From assembly GCA_965222525.1 (NCBI GenBank), contig OZ244955.1, forward strand, positions 1,674,001 through 1,738,000: DNA of 64,000 nucleotides, in the 5' to 3' direction. The notes below the pieces were generated by a model that was not told the origin of the DNA, did not search any database, and saw nothing but the letters and a program-made list of their open reading frames with translations. A program made the position numbers and the translations under genes. Of the stretch, positions 32,110 to 39,997 are shown piece after piece. Each line of letters opens with the position of its first letter. Within the stretch, counting starts at the first letter, position 1. The stretch comes from CBDCUF01 sp965222525 (lineage in GTDB: Bacteria; Pseudomonadota; Alphaproteobacteria; Rickettsiales; UBA8987).

Positions 32110-33288
32110 TCACCTATCAACCTCACCAAAAACAATATCCTGTGAGCCGAGGACGGCGACTATGTCGGCAAGCATGTGGCCGCGGGACATGAAATCCAGC
32201 CCTTGCAGATGGGCAAATCCAGGAGCACGGATACGGCAGCGATACGGCTTGTTGGTACCGTCGGAAATCAGGAATACACCAAACTCGCCCTTCGGCGCTT
32301 CCACCGCCGCATATACCTCGCCCTCCGGCACATGATAGCCCTCGGTATATAATTTGAAATGGTGGATAAGCGCTTCCATCGACTCCTTCATCTCGGCACG
32401 CGGCGGCGATGCAATCTTGCGGTCAGCGGTCTTTACAGCTCCATCCGGCATCTGCTCGACACATTGCCCGATTATCTTCAGCGCCTCCCGCATCTCGGCA
32501 ATCCGTACCAGATAGCGGTCATAGCAATCACCGTGACGGCCAACCGGTACCCGAAACTCCATCTTGCCATACACATCATATGGCTGTGACTTGCGCAAAT
32601 CCCATGCCACACCCGACGCACGCAGCATCGCACCGGTAAATCCCCAGTCAATCGCCTCCTGCGTGGACACCACTCCAATATCAACCGTACGCTGCTTGAA
32701 TATACGGTTTTCGGTCAATAAAGTCTCCGTGTCATCAAGCATTTTCGGAAAGCCCTCGGCAAACGCAGCAATATCCTCAAGCAATCCCCTGGGTAAATCC
32801 TGCCGCACGCCTCCAGGACGGAAATAGGCGGAATGCATACGTGATCCGGAAACCCGCTCGTAAAATTCAATGATTTTTTCGCGCTCCTCAAACAGCCATA
32901 GCAGCGGGGTCGTCGCACCGACATCAATCGCAAAAGTGGTGACATTCAGTATGTGGTTGAGAATACGGGTTAATTCCGAGAACAGTACACGGATATATTG
33001 CGCGCGCAGGGGTACGTCACAATCCAGCAGCTTCTCAACAGCAAGCGCAAAAGCATGCTCCTGGCACATCGGGGAAACATAATCCAGACGGTCAAAATAC
33101 GGTATCGCCTGGGTGTATGATTTATGCTCGATAAGCTTTTCAGTGCCGCGATGCAGTAGCCCGATATGCGGGTCGGCACGCTCGACAACCTCGCCATCCA
33201 GCTCCAGAATCAGCCGCAATACACCATGCGCCGCCGGATGCTGCGGCCCGAAATTCAGAGTAAGGTTCTTTAGTGCTGTTTGTGTCAT
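32110..33288 (-). CDS. nuoD: NADH-quinone oxidoreductase subunit D
   Basis: 392 residues. LTLNFGPQHPAAHGVLRLIL at the start, HIGLLHRGTEKLIEHKSYTQ, PYFDRLDYVSPMCQEHAFAL, and the C-terminal RIRAPGFAHLQGLDFMSRGH ending in GEVDR. NuoD is the 49-kDa homologue that forms the quinone pocket with NuoB. It is the last nuo gene here; nuoE and later genes do not follow, so the complex I genes are split into at least two loci. Confidence 0.97.
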   Translation of the reverse strand: MTQTALKNLTLNFGPQHPAAHGVLRLILELDGEVVERADPHIGLLHRGTEKLIEHKSYTQAIPYFDRLDYVSPMCQEHAFALAVEKLLDCDVPLRAQYIRVLFSELTRILNHILNVTTFAIDVGATTPLLWLFEEREKIIEFYERVSGSRMHSAYFRPGGVRQDLPRGLLEDIAAFAEGFPKMLDDTETLLTENRIFKQRTVDIGVVSTQEAIDWGFTGAMLRASGVAWDLRKSQPYDVYGKMEFRVPVGRHGDCYDRYLVRIAEMREALKIIGQCVEQMPDGAVKTADRKIASPPRAEMKESMEALIHHFKLYTEGYHVPEGEVYAAVEAPKGEFGVFLISDGTNKPYRCRIRAPGFAHLQGLDFMSRGHMLADIVAVLGSQDIVFGEVDR

Positions 33289-33352
33289 AGTTAGAGTCTA
33301 GTGGCTAGAGTCTTGAGTCTAGTAATTTATTACAAAATTCATACCCTTTTTT

Positions 33353-33754
33353 TTACCATCTTCTCACTAAAGGTATAACTGCTTCGCCTTTTCCCTCTGT
33401 AAAAAATTCAATAACTAAACTCAAAATAGTGAACACTACCCAACATCTAGCAAGATACCCAAAAAATTGTACTTTTGTGTTAAATGAACATCTCCACAAT
33501 GACACTAATGACCATACTGCATAAATAAAAATCAAGGCTGTATAGATAATCTGAATGGAAAGTGTAATAACATTACTCTTTTCTTCACTTGAGGAGTGAA
33601 GTGGGAGTAACACATGCAAGAACAGGAACAATGCTCCAACGAGTAGGATAATGGGGACAAGGAAATTCCATATCCAAAAAACTTTCCAAAGCCTTTCCTC
33701 TCCTCGCCATGGACGTATTATAAAATTTTTCTTTTTATTTTCGGTTGCAACCAT
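33353..33754 (-). CDS. Small membrane protein of unknown function between nuoC and nuoD
   Basis: 133 residues. A lysine-rich start (MVATENKKKNFIIRPWRGEE), three predicted membrane helices (about 29-48, 62-82, 95-113) and a short C-terminus. It is AT-rich compared with nuoC and nuoD. I recognise no family and no ribosome binding site. It is in the same direction as the nuo genes and would be co-transcribed. Upstream lies a fragment of the family D repeat (33781-33808). It could be a recent insertion and not part of complex I. Confidence 0.6.
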   Translation of the reverse strand: MVATENKKKNFIIRPWRGEERLWKVFWIWNFLVPIILLVGALFLFLHVLLPLHSSSEEKSNVITLSIQIIYTALIFIYAVWSLVSLWRCSFNTKVQFFGYLARCWVVFTILSLVIEFFTEGKGEAVIPLVRRW

Positions 33755-33832
33755 ACATTTACCATTACTGTAACAATTGTTCCCACAAGGGGGGAGTGGT
33801 CGTCACGCAGTATTTCACCCAATACCCTAATA

Positions 33833-34444
33833 CTAACTGCCAGTAGCCTTTTCATCTCCCGGAAGTACGTAATCCGTGCCTTCCCAGGGGCTTAAAAAAT
33901 CAAAATTACGGAATTCCTGGTCGAGTTTTACCGGTTCATATACTACAGCCTTTTTCTCCTCGTCATAGCGCAATTCAACATAGCCGGTGAGAGGAAAATC
34001 CTTGCGCTGCGGATGGCCTTCAAACCCGTAATCGGTAAGGATACGGCGTAAGTCGGGGTGATTGGCAAACCGCACCCCATACATATCAAACACCTCACGC
34101 TCAAACCATCCGGCTGCGCTGTAAACCTCGGAAACCGAGGGCAGAACTTCATCTTCGGCAAGATTCACCTTCACCCGCAAGCGGCGGTTATATTTCAGGC
34201 TCAGCAGGTTATATACCACCTCAAACCGCCTCTCACGCTCAGGATAATCAATCCCAAACAAATCAATTAACTGCTTGAACAGGCATTTTGTGTTGTCACG
34301 CAGGAAATACAGCACACGGGCGATGTTTTCCGGCTCGGTTTCGATAACCAGCGTGTCGCCGACAACCTCCCTACCCGCTTTTACTTCCGGTGGCAGGCTG
34401 GCCTGGATAAACCCGCCAAGCTGTTCTAAATCTTCAAATGGCAT
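33833..34444 (-). CDS. nuoC: NADH-quinone oxidoreductase subunit C
   Basis: 203 residues. KCLFKQLIDLFGIDYPERER, YNLLSLKYNRRLRVKVNLAE, WFEREVFDMYGVRFANHPDL and RRILTDYGFEGHPQRKDFPL are the 30-kDa subunit signatures. The C-terminus DFLSPWEGTDYVLPGDEK is typical of alphaproteobacteria. It belongs to the peripheral arm. It is a separate gene, not fused to nuoD as in gammaproteobacteria. Confidence 0.97.
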   Translation of the reverse strand: MPFEDLEQLGGFIQASLPPEVKAGREVVGDTLVIETEPENIARVLYFLRDNTKCLFKQLIDLFGIDYPERERRFEVVYNLLSLKYNRRLRVKVNLAEDEVLPSVSEVYSAAGWFEREVFDMYGVRFANHPDLRRILTDYGFEGHPQRKDFPLTGYVELRYDEEKKAVVYEPVKLDQEFRNFDFLSPWEGTDYVLPGDEKATGS

Positions 34445-34472
34445 ACCAGTATTTTAACCTGAAGTTGTTGCT

Positions 34473-34652
34473 TCACCGCTCCCCCCTTGTGGGGGAGCAG
34501 ATGAGACAAGGGCGTAGCCCGCAGTCGAATCGTGGGGGGATGTGGCTAAGTGGCACAACACCACATAAGCCCCTACACCCCCACGCATCGACTGCGCCCC
34601 TTCGGGGCTTGTCTCTGCTACTCCCCCTTCAAGGGGGAGTGGTGGGCACGTC
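34473..34652. repeat. Family D palindromic element, full copy (D1)
   Basis: About 180 bp between nuoB and nuoC. Left arm: CCGCTCCCCCCTTGTGGGGG then AGCAGATGAGACAAGGGC. Right arm: GCCCCTTCGGGGCTTGTCTC then CTCCCCCTTCAAGGGGGAGT. The centre carries a smaller inverted pair (GTGGGGGGATGTGG and CCACATAAGCCCC...CCCCCAC). Partial copies: 35972-36045, 60763-60843 and a fragment at 33781-33808. Confidence 0.82.
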
Positions 34653-34675
34653 ATATCGAAACACTATACCAAATC

Positions 34676-35221
34676 CTAGATCCGTTTTATAATTGTACCC
34701 GTACGGCGGATTTTCTTCTGTAATTGCAATACGCCGTATAAAAGTGCCTCGGCAGTTGGCGGACAGCCAGGGACATATACATCCACCGGAACTATACGGT
34801 CACAGCCGCGTACTACCGAATATGAATAATGATAATAGCCGCCGCCATTGGCGCAGCTACCCATAGAAATAACCCAGCGCGGCTCGGCCATCTGGTCATA
34901 AACCTTGCGCAGCGCCGGCGCCATCTTGTTACACAGCGTCCCCGCCACAATCATAACATCCGACTGGCGCGGACTCGGACGGAATACCATCCCGAACCGG
35001 TCCATATCATAGCGACTGGCAGCCGCCTGCATCATCTCCACCGCACAACAGGCCAGCCCGAAAGTCATTGGCCACAGCGAGCCGGTACGTGCCCAGTTCA
35101 CCAGCTTATCCATACTGGCCACCACAAATCCGCGGTTATTCACCTCCTCAATCGCTGCCCCGAGTATCAACTCATCCTGCGTCACATCCGGCGGTATTAT
35201 TTTATTCAATTGCTTGGTCAT
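34676..35221 (-). CDS. nuoB: NADH-quinone oxidoreductase subunit B
   Basis: 181 residues. The N2 cluster ligands are visible in FGLACCAVEMMQAA, SMGSCANGGGYYHYSYSVVR and VYVPGCPPTAEALLYGVLQL. NuoB carries the terminal iron-sulfur cluster N2 that reduces quinone. Its ATG lies within the last 20 bases of the small membrane gene 35202-35492. Confidence 0.97.
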   Translation of the reverse strand: MTKQLNKIIPPDVTQDELILGAAIEEVNNRGFVVASMDKLVNWARTGSLWPMTFGLACCAVEMMQAAASRYDMDRFGMVFRPSPRQSDVMIVAGTLCNKMAPALRKVYDQMAEPRWVISMGSCANGGGYYHYSYSVVRGCDRIVPVDVYVPGCPPTAEALLYGVLQLQKKIRRTGTIIKRI

Positions 35222-35492
35222 TCTCTAGTTTTTCTATCCTTTTTAAAATCTGCTTGTTTTCCAGTCTGTTTAACCTCACCAAAATATTCATATCAGGTAA
35301 ACTTAAAAGATAAGCTATTGATATAATACCAAAGAAAGGAAGAAAAGACATGATAGCATATGGAGTTATCTTTTGTCCTTTACTTTCACAAGCAGCGATT
35401 CCAACAGCTAAAAATAAAAAAATCTGGAAGACTACTATGATCGGAGCAGCATATATTGCTCCAATAAAAGAAATAGCCATCATATCTCCCAT
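35202..35492 (-). CDS. Small membrane protein of unknown function between nuoA and nuoB
   Basis: 96 residues from 35492; an internal ATG-ATG pair at 35483-35478 has GGAGAT just before it and may be the true start. Two hydrophobic segments (about 6-33 and 45-65: AIYAAPIIVVFQIFLFLAVG and MSFLPFFGIISIAYLLSLPD) are followed by a charged helix (RLNRLENKQILKRIEKLEND). The 3' end overlaps nuoB by 20 bases. It is AT-rich compared with the nuo genes. I recognise no family. Confidence 0.6.
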   Translation of the reverse strand: MGDMMAISFIGAIYAAPIIVVFQIFLFLAVGIAACESKGQKITPYAIMSFLPFFGIISIAYLLSLPDMNILVRLNRLENKQILKRIEKLENDQAIE

Positions 35493-35513
35493 AGCTAAAA
35501 CCTGTAACCTAAA

Positions 35514-35879
35514 CTACTCCCACTCCAGTGCTCCCTTGCGCCATTCATATATAAAGCCGATAGTTAGCACTCCAAGGAATATTATCATCGACCAGAAGCC
35601 GAACATACCGATTTTGCCCAGTGAAATCGCCCATGGAAACAGAAAGGCGATTTCCAGGTCGAATATAATGAAAAGTATTGATACCAGATAAAACCGTACA
35701 TCGAATTGACCGCGGGCATCACTAAACGGCTCAAACCCGCACTCATAGGATGACAGTTTCTCCTCATCAGGCAGCTTCGGTGCGACAATATAGGGTATAA
35801 GAACCACTGCCATCGCCAAACCGATAGCCACCGCCAGAAAAATCACTATGGGAAGATATTCTGCTAAAACAAACTGCAT
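35514..35879 (-). CDS. nuoA: NADH-quinone oxidoreductase subunit A
   Basis: 121 residues with three membrane helices. EEKLSSYECGFEPFSDARGQ and FDVRFYLVSILFIIFDLEIA are the NuoA signature, including the conserved loop cysteine. It is first in the nuoA-B-C-D series. The small gene 35202-35492 follows it after about 20 bases. Confidence 0.97.
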   Translation of the reverse strand: MQFVLAEYLPIVIFLAVAIGLAMAVVLIPYIVAPKLPDEEKLSSYECGFEPFSDARGQFDVRFYLVSILFIIFDLEIAFLFPWAISLGKIGMFGFWSMIIFLGVLTIGFIYEWRKGALEWE

Positions 35880-35971
35880 AACCTCCCACTTTTATAGAAC
35901 ATAAAACCGTAAATTCAAGGGAATAAGATTGCGGGTAAACAGTTATCAGTTGTCAGTACTCAGTTACCAGT

Positions 35972-36045
35972 ACCCCCCACGATTCGACTGTGGGCTTACA
36001 GCCCTTGTCTCATCTGCTCCCCCACAAGGGGGGAGCGGTAGCACA
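35972..36045. repeat. Family D element, partial copy (D2)
   Basis: CCCCCCACGATTCGACTGTG, GGCTTACAGCCCTTGTCTC and ATCTGCTCCCCCACAAGGGG match one arm of D1 (34473-34652). It is preceded by the word repeat CAGTTATCAGTTGTCAGTAC (35940-35959) and followed by CTGTAACCTGTAACC (36091-36105). It lies upstream of nuoA. Confidence 0.75.
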
Positions 36046-36122
36046 AGCACTTCAAACTAAACACTATAGCTTTGCAATTTTACTGCTTTCTGTAACCTGT
36101 AACCTTTAAATCTGTAGCCCAC

Positions 36123-36398
36123 TCAGGAGGCTTCGCAAAGGCCGGTGTATTTTTCCTGTAGCGATTGCCTGTAATCATCGGAGGGTTGGCCATAACCGCA
36201 GCTTATGATTGTACCGTATTCTTCAAGCGTATATTTGTTGGCATTACGCAGTGCGGATAAAAACTCATCCTCTTTTTCCGGCAGGACATCAACGAAGTAA
36301 TATTCGCTGACGTTGTAATCAGCGGTGGTATATCGCAGGTAATAGAGGCTATTATGCTTCTCGACAATCTGCGCGGTGAAATTTCTCCTGCGATACAT
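36123..36398 (-). CDS. Small protein of unknown function under the conserved small-gene promoter
   Basis: 91 residues with a strong ribosome binding site (AAGGGAG before the ATG at 36398). MYRRRNFTAQIVEKHNSLYY and LRYTTADYNVSEYYFVDVLP suggest a beta-rich first half with many tyrosines. The second half is helical (EDEFLSALRNANKYTLEEYG). There is no signal peptide or membrane helix. I recognise no family. Its promoter (36435-36467) belongs to the shared group and it stands alone between nuoA and serC. Confidence 0.7.
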   Translation of the reverse strand: MYRRRNFTAQIVEKHNSLYYLRYTTADYNVSEYYFVDVLPEKEDEFLSALRNANKYTLEEYGTIISCGYGQPSDDYRQSLQEKYTGLCEAS

Positions 36399-36434
36399 GT
36401 GGACTCCCTTGAGATATCTGGATAAATCAAGGCC

Positions 36435-36467
36435 ATTATAGCAGAAGTTATGTTACAATTGTGTGAA
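36435..36467 (-). promoter_or_regulatory. Conserved small-gene promoter, copy 4
   Basis: Minus strand: TTCACACAATTGTAACAT, AACTTCTGC, then the -10 TATAAT (36440-36435). The spacing is one base longer than in copies 1-3. Immediately upstream (36493-36475) is CTATATTACAAAAACTTCA, 18 bases of which recur upstream of the VirB2-like gene at 1615-1632. The TTAACGGAATGTTAAT nearby (36495-36510) adds further TTAA words. It drives the 91-residue gene. Confidence 0.7.
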
Positions 36468-36512
36468 ATTTCCGTGAAGTTTTTGTAATATAGTTTAACG
36501 GAATGTTAATGA

Positions 36513-37679
36513 CTATGCGGCTGCTTCCGCATGTTCTTTAACCTCTCTGAAAGCCCAGTCCAGCCATTGGGTGAGTAGCTTTATGTCAGAGGTTTCTATG
36601 GTAGCGCCACCCCAGATGCGTATGCCGGGAGGTGCATCACGATATGCACCGATATCATAAGCTACTCCTTCCTTGTCAAGTAAAGCAGCCAGTTCCTTGG
36701 CCTTTGCAGCCTGCTGCTCCGGTGCAAGTGTATGATACCACGGGTCGGTGATTTTCAGACAGACGGAGGTATTCGAGCGGGTAGCCTTGTCTTCCGCCAG
36801 GAAATCTATCCATTCTGTGCGCTTTACCCACTCCTCCAACGCTTCCAGATTCGCATTAGACCGCCTGATTAACCCGGAAAGTCCACCTATTTCCTCCGCC
36901 CATTTCAACCCGTCAATTGCATCCTCAACACAAAGCATAGAAGGAGTATTTATAGTCGCACCTTCAAAAATTCCGCTAATCAGCTTTCCGCCCTTGGTCA
37001 GACGGAAAATCTTCGGCAACGGCCATGACGGAGCGTAACTCTCCAGCCGTTCGATAGCCCGCGGACTAAGCACAAGCACACCATGCGCCGCTTCACCTCC
37101 CATAACCTTCTGCCAGGAATAAGTAACCACATCCAGCTTCTGCCAGGGGATTTCCATTGCAAACACGGCAGAAGTCGCATCACACAGGGTAAGCCCCTTG
37201 CGATTATCGCTAATCCAGCCGGCATCAGGAACCTTAGCTCCTGAAGTCGTACCATTCCAGGTAAACACCACATCGCGGTCAGTGTCAATTTGCGACAGGT
37301 CGGGAATTTCACCGTAATCCGCTTCAAAAACCCGCAGATCCTCTATCTTCAACTGCTTCCTTATATCCGAAACCCAGCCGCTACCGAAGCTCTCCCAGGC
37401 CATAGCATCCACCCCGCGTGCTCCCAGAAGCGACCACATCGCCATCTCAAACGCACCTGTGTCGGAAGCTGGCACAATCCCTATCAAATAATCATCTGGG
37501 ATTTGCAGTACAGAGCGGGTGCGGATTATGGCTTCCTGCAACTTTGCCTTGCCAAGCCTGGAACGGTGGGAGCGACCGGTTGCTGCATCTTTCAGCGCAT
37601 CAAGACTCCAGCCGGGCCGCTTCGCACATGGACCCGACGAAAAATTGGGATTCGACGGTTTTTTGGATGGTTTATTCAT
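36513..37679 (-). CDS. serC: Phosphoserine aminotransferase
   Basis: 388 residues from the ATG at 37679, eight bases after AGGAG; an ATG two codons earlier is too close to that site. PNFSSGPCAKRPGW, the TFTWNGTTSGAKVP-like stretch (VVFTWNGTTSGAKVPDAGWI), SAVFAMEIPWQKLDVVTYSW and QKVMGGEAAHGVLVLSPRA, in which the lysine binds pyridoxal phosphate. It makes phosphoserine from 3-phosphohydroxypyruvate and glutamate. The sequence is of the alphaproteobacterial class of SerC. serA and serB are not adjacent. Confidence 0.95.
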   Translation of the reverse strand: MNKPSKKPSNPNFSSGPCAKRPGWSLDALKDAATGRSHRSRLGKAKLQEAIIRTRSVLQIPDDYLIGIVPASDTGAFEMAMWSLLGARGVDAMAWESFGSGWVSDIRKQLKIEDLRVFEADYGEIPDLSQIDTDRDVVFTWNGTTSGAKVPDAGWISDNRKGLTLCDATSAVFAMEIPWQKLDVVTYSWQKVMGGEAAHGVLVLSPRAIERLESYAPSWPLPKIFRLTKGGKLISGIFEGATINTPSMLCVEDAIDGLKWAEEIGGLSGLIRRSNANLEALEEWVKRTEWIDFLAEDKATRSNTSVCLKITDPWYHTLAPEQQAAKAKELAALLDKEGVAYDIGAYRDAPPGIRIWGGATIETSDIKLLTQWLDWAFREVKEHAEAAA

Positions 37680-37761
37680 TTGCATCTCTCCTCTCGTAAT
37701 TCAAAACGAGCGGGGATACTATGAGGGCGATACAAGATAGTCAAGAGGATTACCGAATCTA

Positions 37762-38511
37762 CTACTTAAAACTATTACTGAAATCCCTGTATTTTTTAAC
37801 GTCACCAAGGCAGGTTTTGCGGACGCAGTTCCAGTATCGAGTAGAAATTCCTGCGCACGATTTTTCGGAGATTTCCTTACATTTTTCTTTTGATTTCTTG
37901 GCCTCCTTATTGGTACGGCATATCATCCGGCGACAATTGCCATATTCCAGGCTTGCAGATTTGCACTGCCTTACTCCATCCGGACAATGCGCATCCATAT
38001 TTTTCGGCGGAGCCTTGCATTCCTCCTGCATACAATACCAGTAGGCATAGGCATCATCAGTTAGGGAAGTGCATTTCAACTGGCCATATTCGCAGGCCTG
38101 CTTGACTGCCAGGGGTGGAGGCCGTTTTTTTGGTGGAGGGGCGTTGCGGGGGGTGGTTACAGCCGGACGAGTTGTGCTGGTTGTACTCGGTGCGGCCTGT
38201 GTTTTTCCCGTCGTATCTTTCTTGACCGGATAACTATACCCGCGACCACCGCTACAGGAGCGCTTCATACAATCCCAATAGCCATAATAATCACCGAAGA
38301 GCGGGTAACATACAGTCCGTCCCTTCTGACAGGAATTTTTTATAATTTTCGAGTAATCTTTCTTGTTGTTTCCCTGCTGGGTATTTTGCGGTGTTTGCTG
38401 GGTAATAGTCTGCTGTGCCTGTACACCACCAGACATAATAACAACCTGAGTGATTATAAGCAGACAGACGGCAAATGCACGCAACCAGCCAATTGTAATA
38501 AAGCCCCGCAT
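37762..38511 (-). CDS. Secreted protein with four cysteine-rich repeats
   Basis: 249 residues. A signal peptide (about 1-32, ending GGVQAQ) and a Gln/Thr/Asn-rich stretch come first. Four units of one pattern follow: C-x6/7-C-x9/12-C-x4-C, with Tyr/Trp or Tyr/Gly just before the third cysteine. The units begin at CQKGRTVC, CEYGQLKC, CPDGVRQC and CKEISEKSC and end CMKRSC, CMQEEC, CRRMIC and CVRKTC. A Thr/Pro/Lys-rich linker (TTRPAVTTPRNAPPPKKRPP) separates units 1 and 2. I recognise no family. The regular cysteines suggest two disulfides per unit in the periplasm or outside the cell. Several basic residues mark the C-terminus. Confidence 0.8.
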   Translation of the reverse strand: MRGFITIGWLRAFAVCLLIITQVVIMSGGVQAQQTITQQTPQNTQQGNNKKDYSKIIKNSCQKGRTVCYPLFGDYYGYWDCMKRSCSGGRGYSYPVKKDTTGKTQAAPSTTSTTRPAVTTPRNAPPPKKRPPPLAVKQACEYGQLKCTSLTDDAYAYWYCMQEECKAPPKNMDAHCPDGVRQCKSASLEYGNCRRMICRTNKEAKKSKEKCKEISEKSCAGISTRYWNCVRKTCLGDVKKYRDFSNSFK

Positions 38512-38585
38512 AATATTTCTTATTATATAATATTATTTAACAAAAATCTTGTGTTAATTTAATGAATCCAGCTTAATATGGGGTT

Positions 38586-39731
38586 GTGAGCACCGGAGAA
38601 CAACAGCCTGTATTATTGCAAGTCCTGCCCGCACTGGTTGTAGGGGGGGTTGAGCGCGGCACGGTTGATATAGCACGGGCAGCGGCACAAGCAGGTTTCA
38701 GGTCACTGGTGGCATCGGCAGGTGGACCAATGGAAAAGCAGATTGCCGAGGCAGACGCGGAACACATAACCCTGCCACTGGATGCCAAAAGCCCTATTGC
38801 AGTTAGTAAAAATGCCAAGTTACTGGCTGAGATTATCAATGATTACAAGGTGGATATTTTACATGCACGGTCACGGGCACCAGCATGGAGTGCATTTCGG
38901 GCGAAGAACCTTGCCAAGACCAATTTTATAACTTCATTCCATAGCCCATATTCATGCAATAATCCGCTGAAAAAACGATATAATTCAGTTATGACCAGAG
39001 GTAAACGGGTTATTGCTGTATCCAAATTTATTGCACAACACATGCAACAGATTTACCAGGTGCCGGAAGAGCGTATTGTTGTTATCCAGCGTGGAGTTGA
39101 CCTTGATTATTTTAATCCTGCCAATGTTTCCGGGGAGCGTATGGCTGTGTTACGTGATAAATGGAGGCTTAACGAGAACTGGCCGGTAGTATTTTCTCCT
39201 GGACGCATTACCCGCTGGAAAGGACAGGATTTTCTGCTTAGTGCTTTAAGCAGGTTAGAGAAAGGTATTGAATATTATTGTGTTACATGCGGAAACTTTG
39301 AGCAACACTCAAAGTATCACCAGGAACTTGTTAATTTAGTAGAGCAATACCATCTCGATAATTATGTGCGTATTGTACCTGCGGTAGATGACATGCCGGC
39401 AGCTTATATGCTTGCGGATATTGTAGTATCGGCATCGCAGCGTCCGGAGGGATTCGGGCGGGTGGCGGCTGAGGCGCAGGCGATGGGCAAGCCTGTGGTG
39501 GCGACTGACCTTGGCGGTTCTCGGGAAACGGTTATACATGGCGAAACCGGCCGTCTGGTTGGAACCCATACCAGCACTGACATGAGTGAGGGTATAATGC
39601 GCGGGATTACCATGGACGCTACAAAGAAGCATGAAATGGCTGAAGCCTGCCGTGCACATATAGTAGAAAACTTTTCCCTTGAGCAAATGTGTGAGAAAAC
39701 CATTGCTTTATACCGCGAGGTTATCGGATAG
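38586..39731 (+). CDS. Glycosyltransferase family 4 protein
   Basis: 381 residues from a GTG. GT-B fold: QVLPALVVGGVERGTVDIAR at the N-terminus, VDILHARSRAPAWSAFRAKN, VFSPGRITRWKGQDFLLSAL at the start of the second domain and ASQRPEGFGRVAAEAQAMGK with the E-x7-E motif that binds the nucleotide sugar. The VGGVERGTVDIA start and HARSRAP motif are those of lipopolysaccharide-type GT4 enzymes in alphaproteobacteria. The acceptor is unknown. Confidence 0.9.
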   Translation: MSTGEQQPVLLQVLPALVVGGVERGTVDIARAAAQAGFRSLVASAGGPMEKQIAEADAEHITLPLDAKSPIAVSKNAKLLAEIINDYKVDILHARSRAPAWSAFRAKNLAKTNFITSFHSPYSCNNPLKKRYNSVMTRGKRVIAVSKFIAQHMQQIYQVPEERIVVIQRGVDLDYFNPANVSGERMAVLRDKWRLNENWPVVFSPGRITRWKGQDFLLSALSRLEKGIEYYCVTCGNFEQHSKYHQELVNLVEQYHLDNYVRIVPAVDDMPAAYMLADIVVSASQRPEGFGRVAAEAQAMGKPVVATDLGGSRETVIHGETGRLVGTHTSTDMSEGIMRGITMDATKKHEMAEACRAHIVENFSLEQMCEKTIALYREVIG

Positions 39732-39803
39732 TCTGTATCAAAATAAAGCATCGGAATTGCTTGCATATTGGCGGTTATTCTTTTACAAGTCATAAAAGTT
39801 TTT

Positions 39804-39949
39804 GTCATGCTGAGCTTGTTTCAGCATCCATTTTTAAAAATCCTGGTAACTAGTAAATTGTGGTTATGTTTTCAAAATACGAAACTTGATTATTTATCAT
39901 AACAATTTTGTCATTGGATAAATGGATCCCGAAACAAGTTCGGGATGAC
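39804..39949. repeat. Family A palindromic element, full-length copy (A3)
   Basis: 146 bp. Ends GTCATGCTGAGCTTGTTTCA and CGAAACAAGTTCGGGATGAC; the interior shares TTTTCAAAATACGAAACTTG and CATTGGATAAATGG with A1. It is followed directly by CACTAGACTCTAGCTACAAG, a degenerate word repeat. It lies upstream of metE and leaves about 48 bases for the metE promoter and leader. Confidence 0.85.
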
Positions 39950-39997
39950 ACACTAGACTCTAGCTACAAGACTCTAAACACAAAATAAGGAAAAACT

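Noticed and set aside
33755..33832. CTGTAACAATTG near 33770 as a further copy of the small-gene promoter
   Set aside because: The similar word is on the strand opposite to the gene it would serve and lacks the 11-base half-site spacing and the -10 element at the correct distance.
39950..39997. SAM or cobalamin riboswitch before metE
   Set aside because: Only 48 bases separate the family A repeat from the ATG and none of the conserved riboswitch cores is visible.
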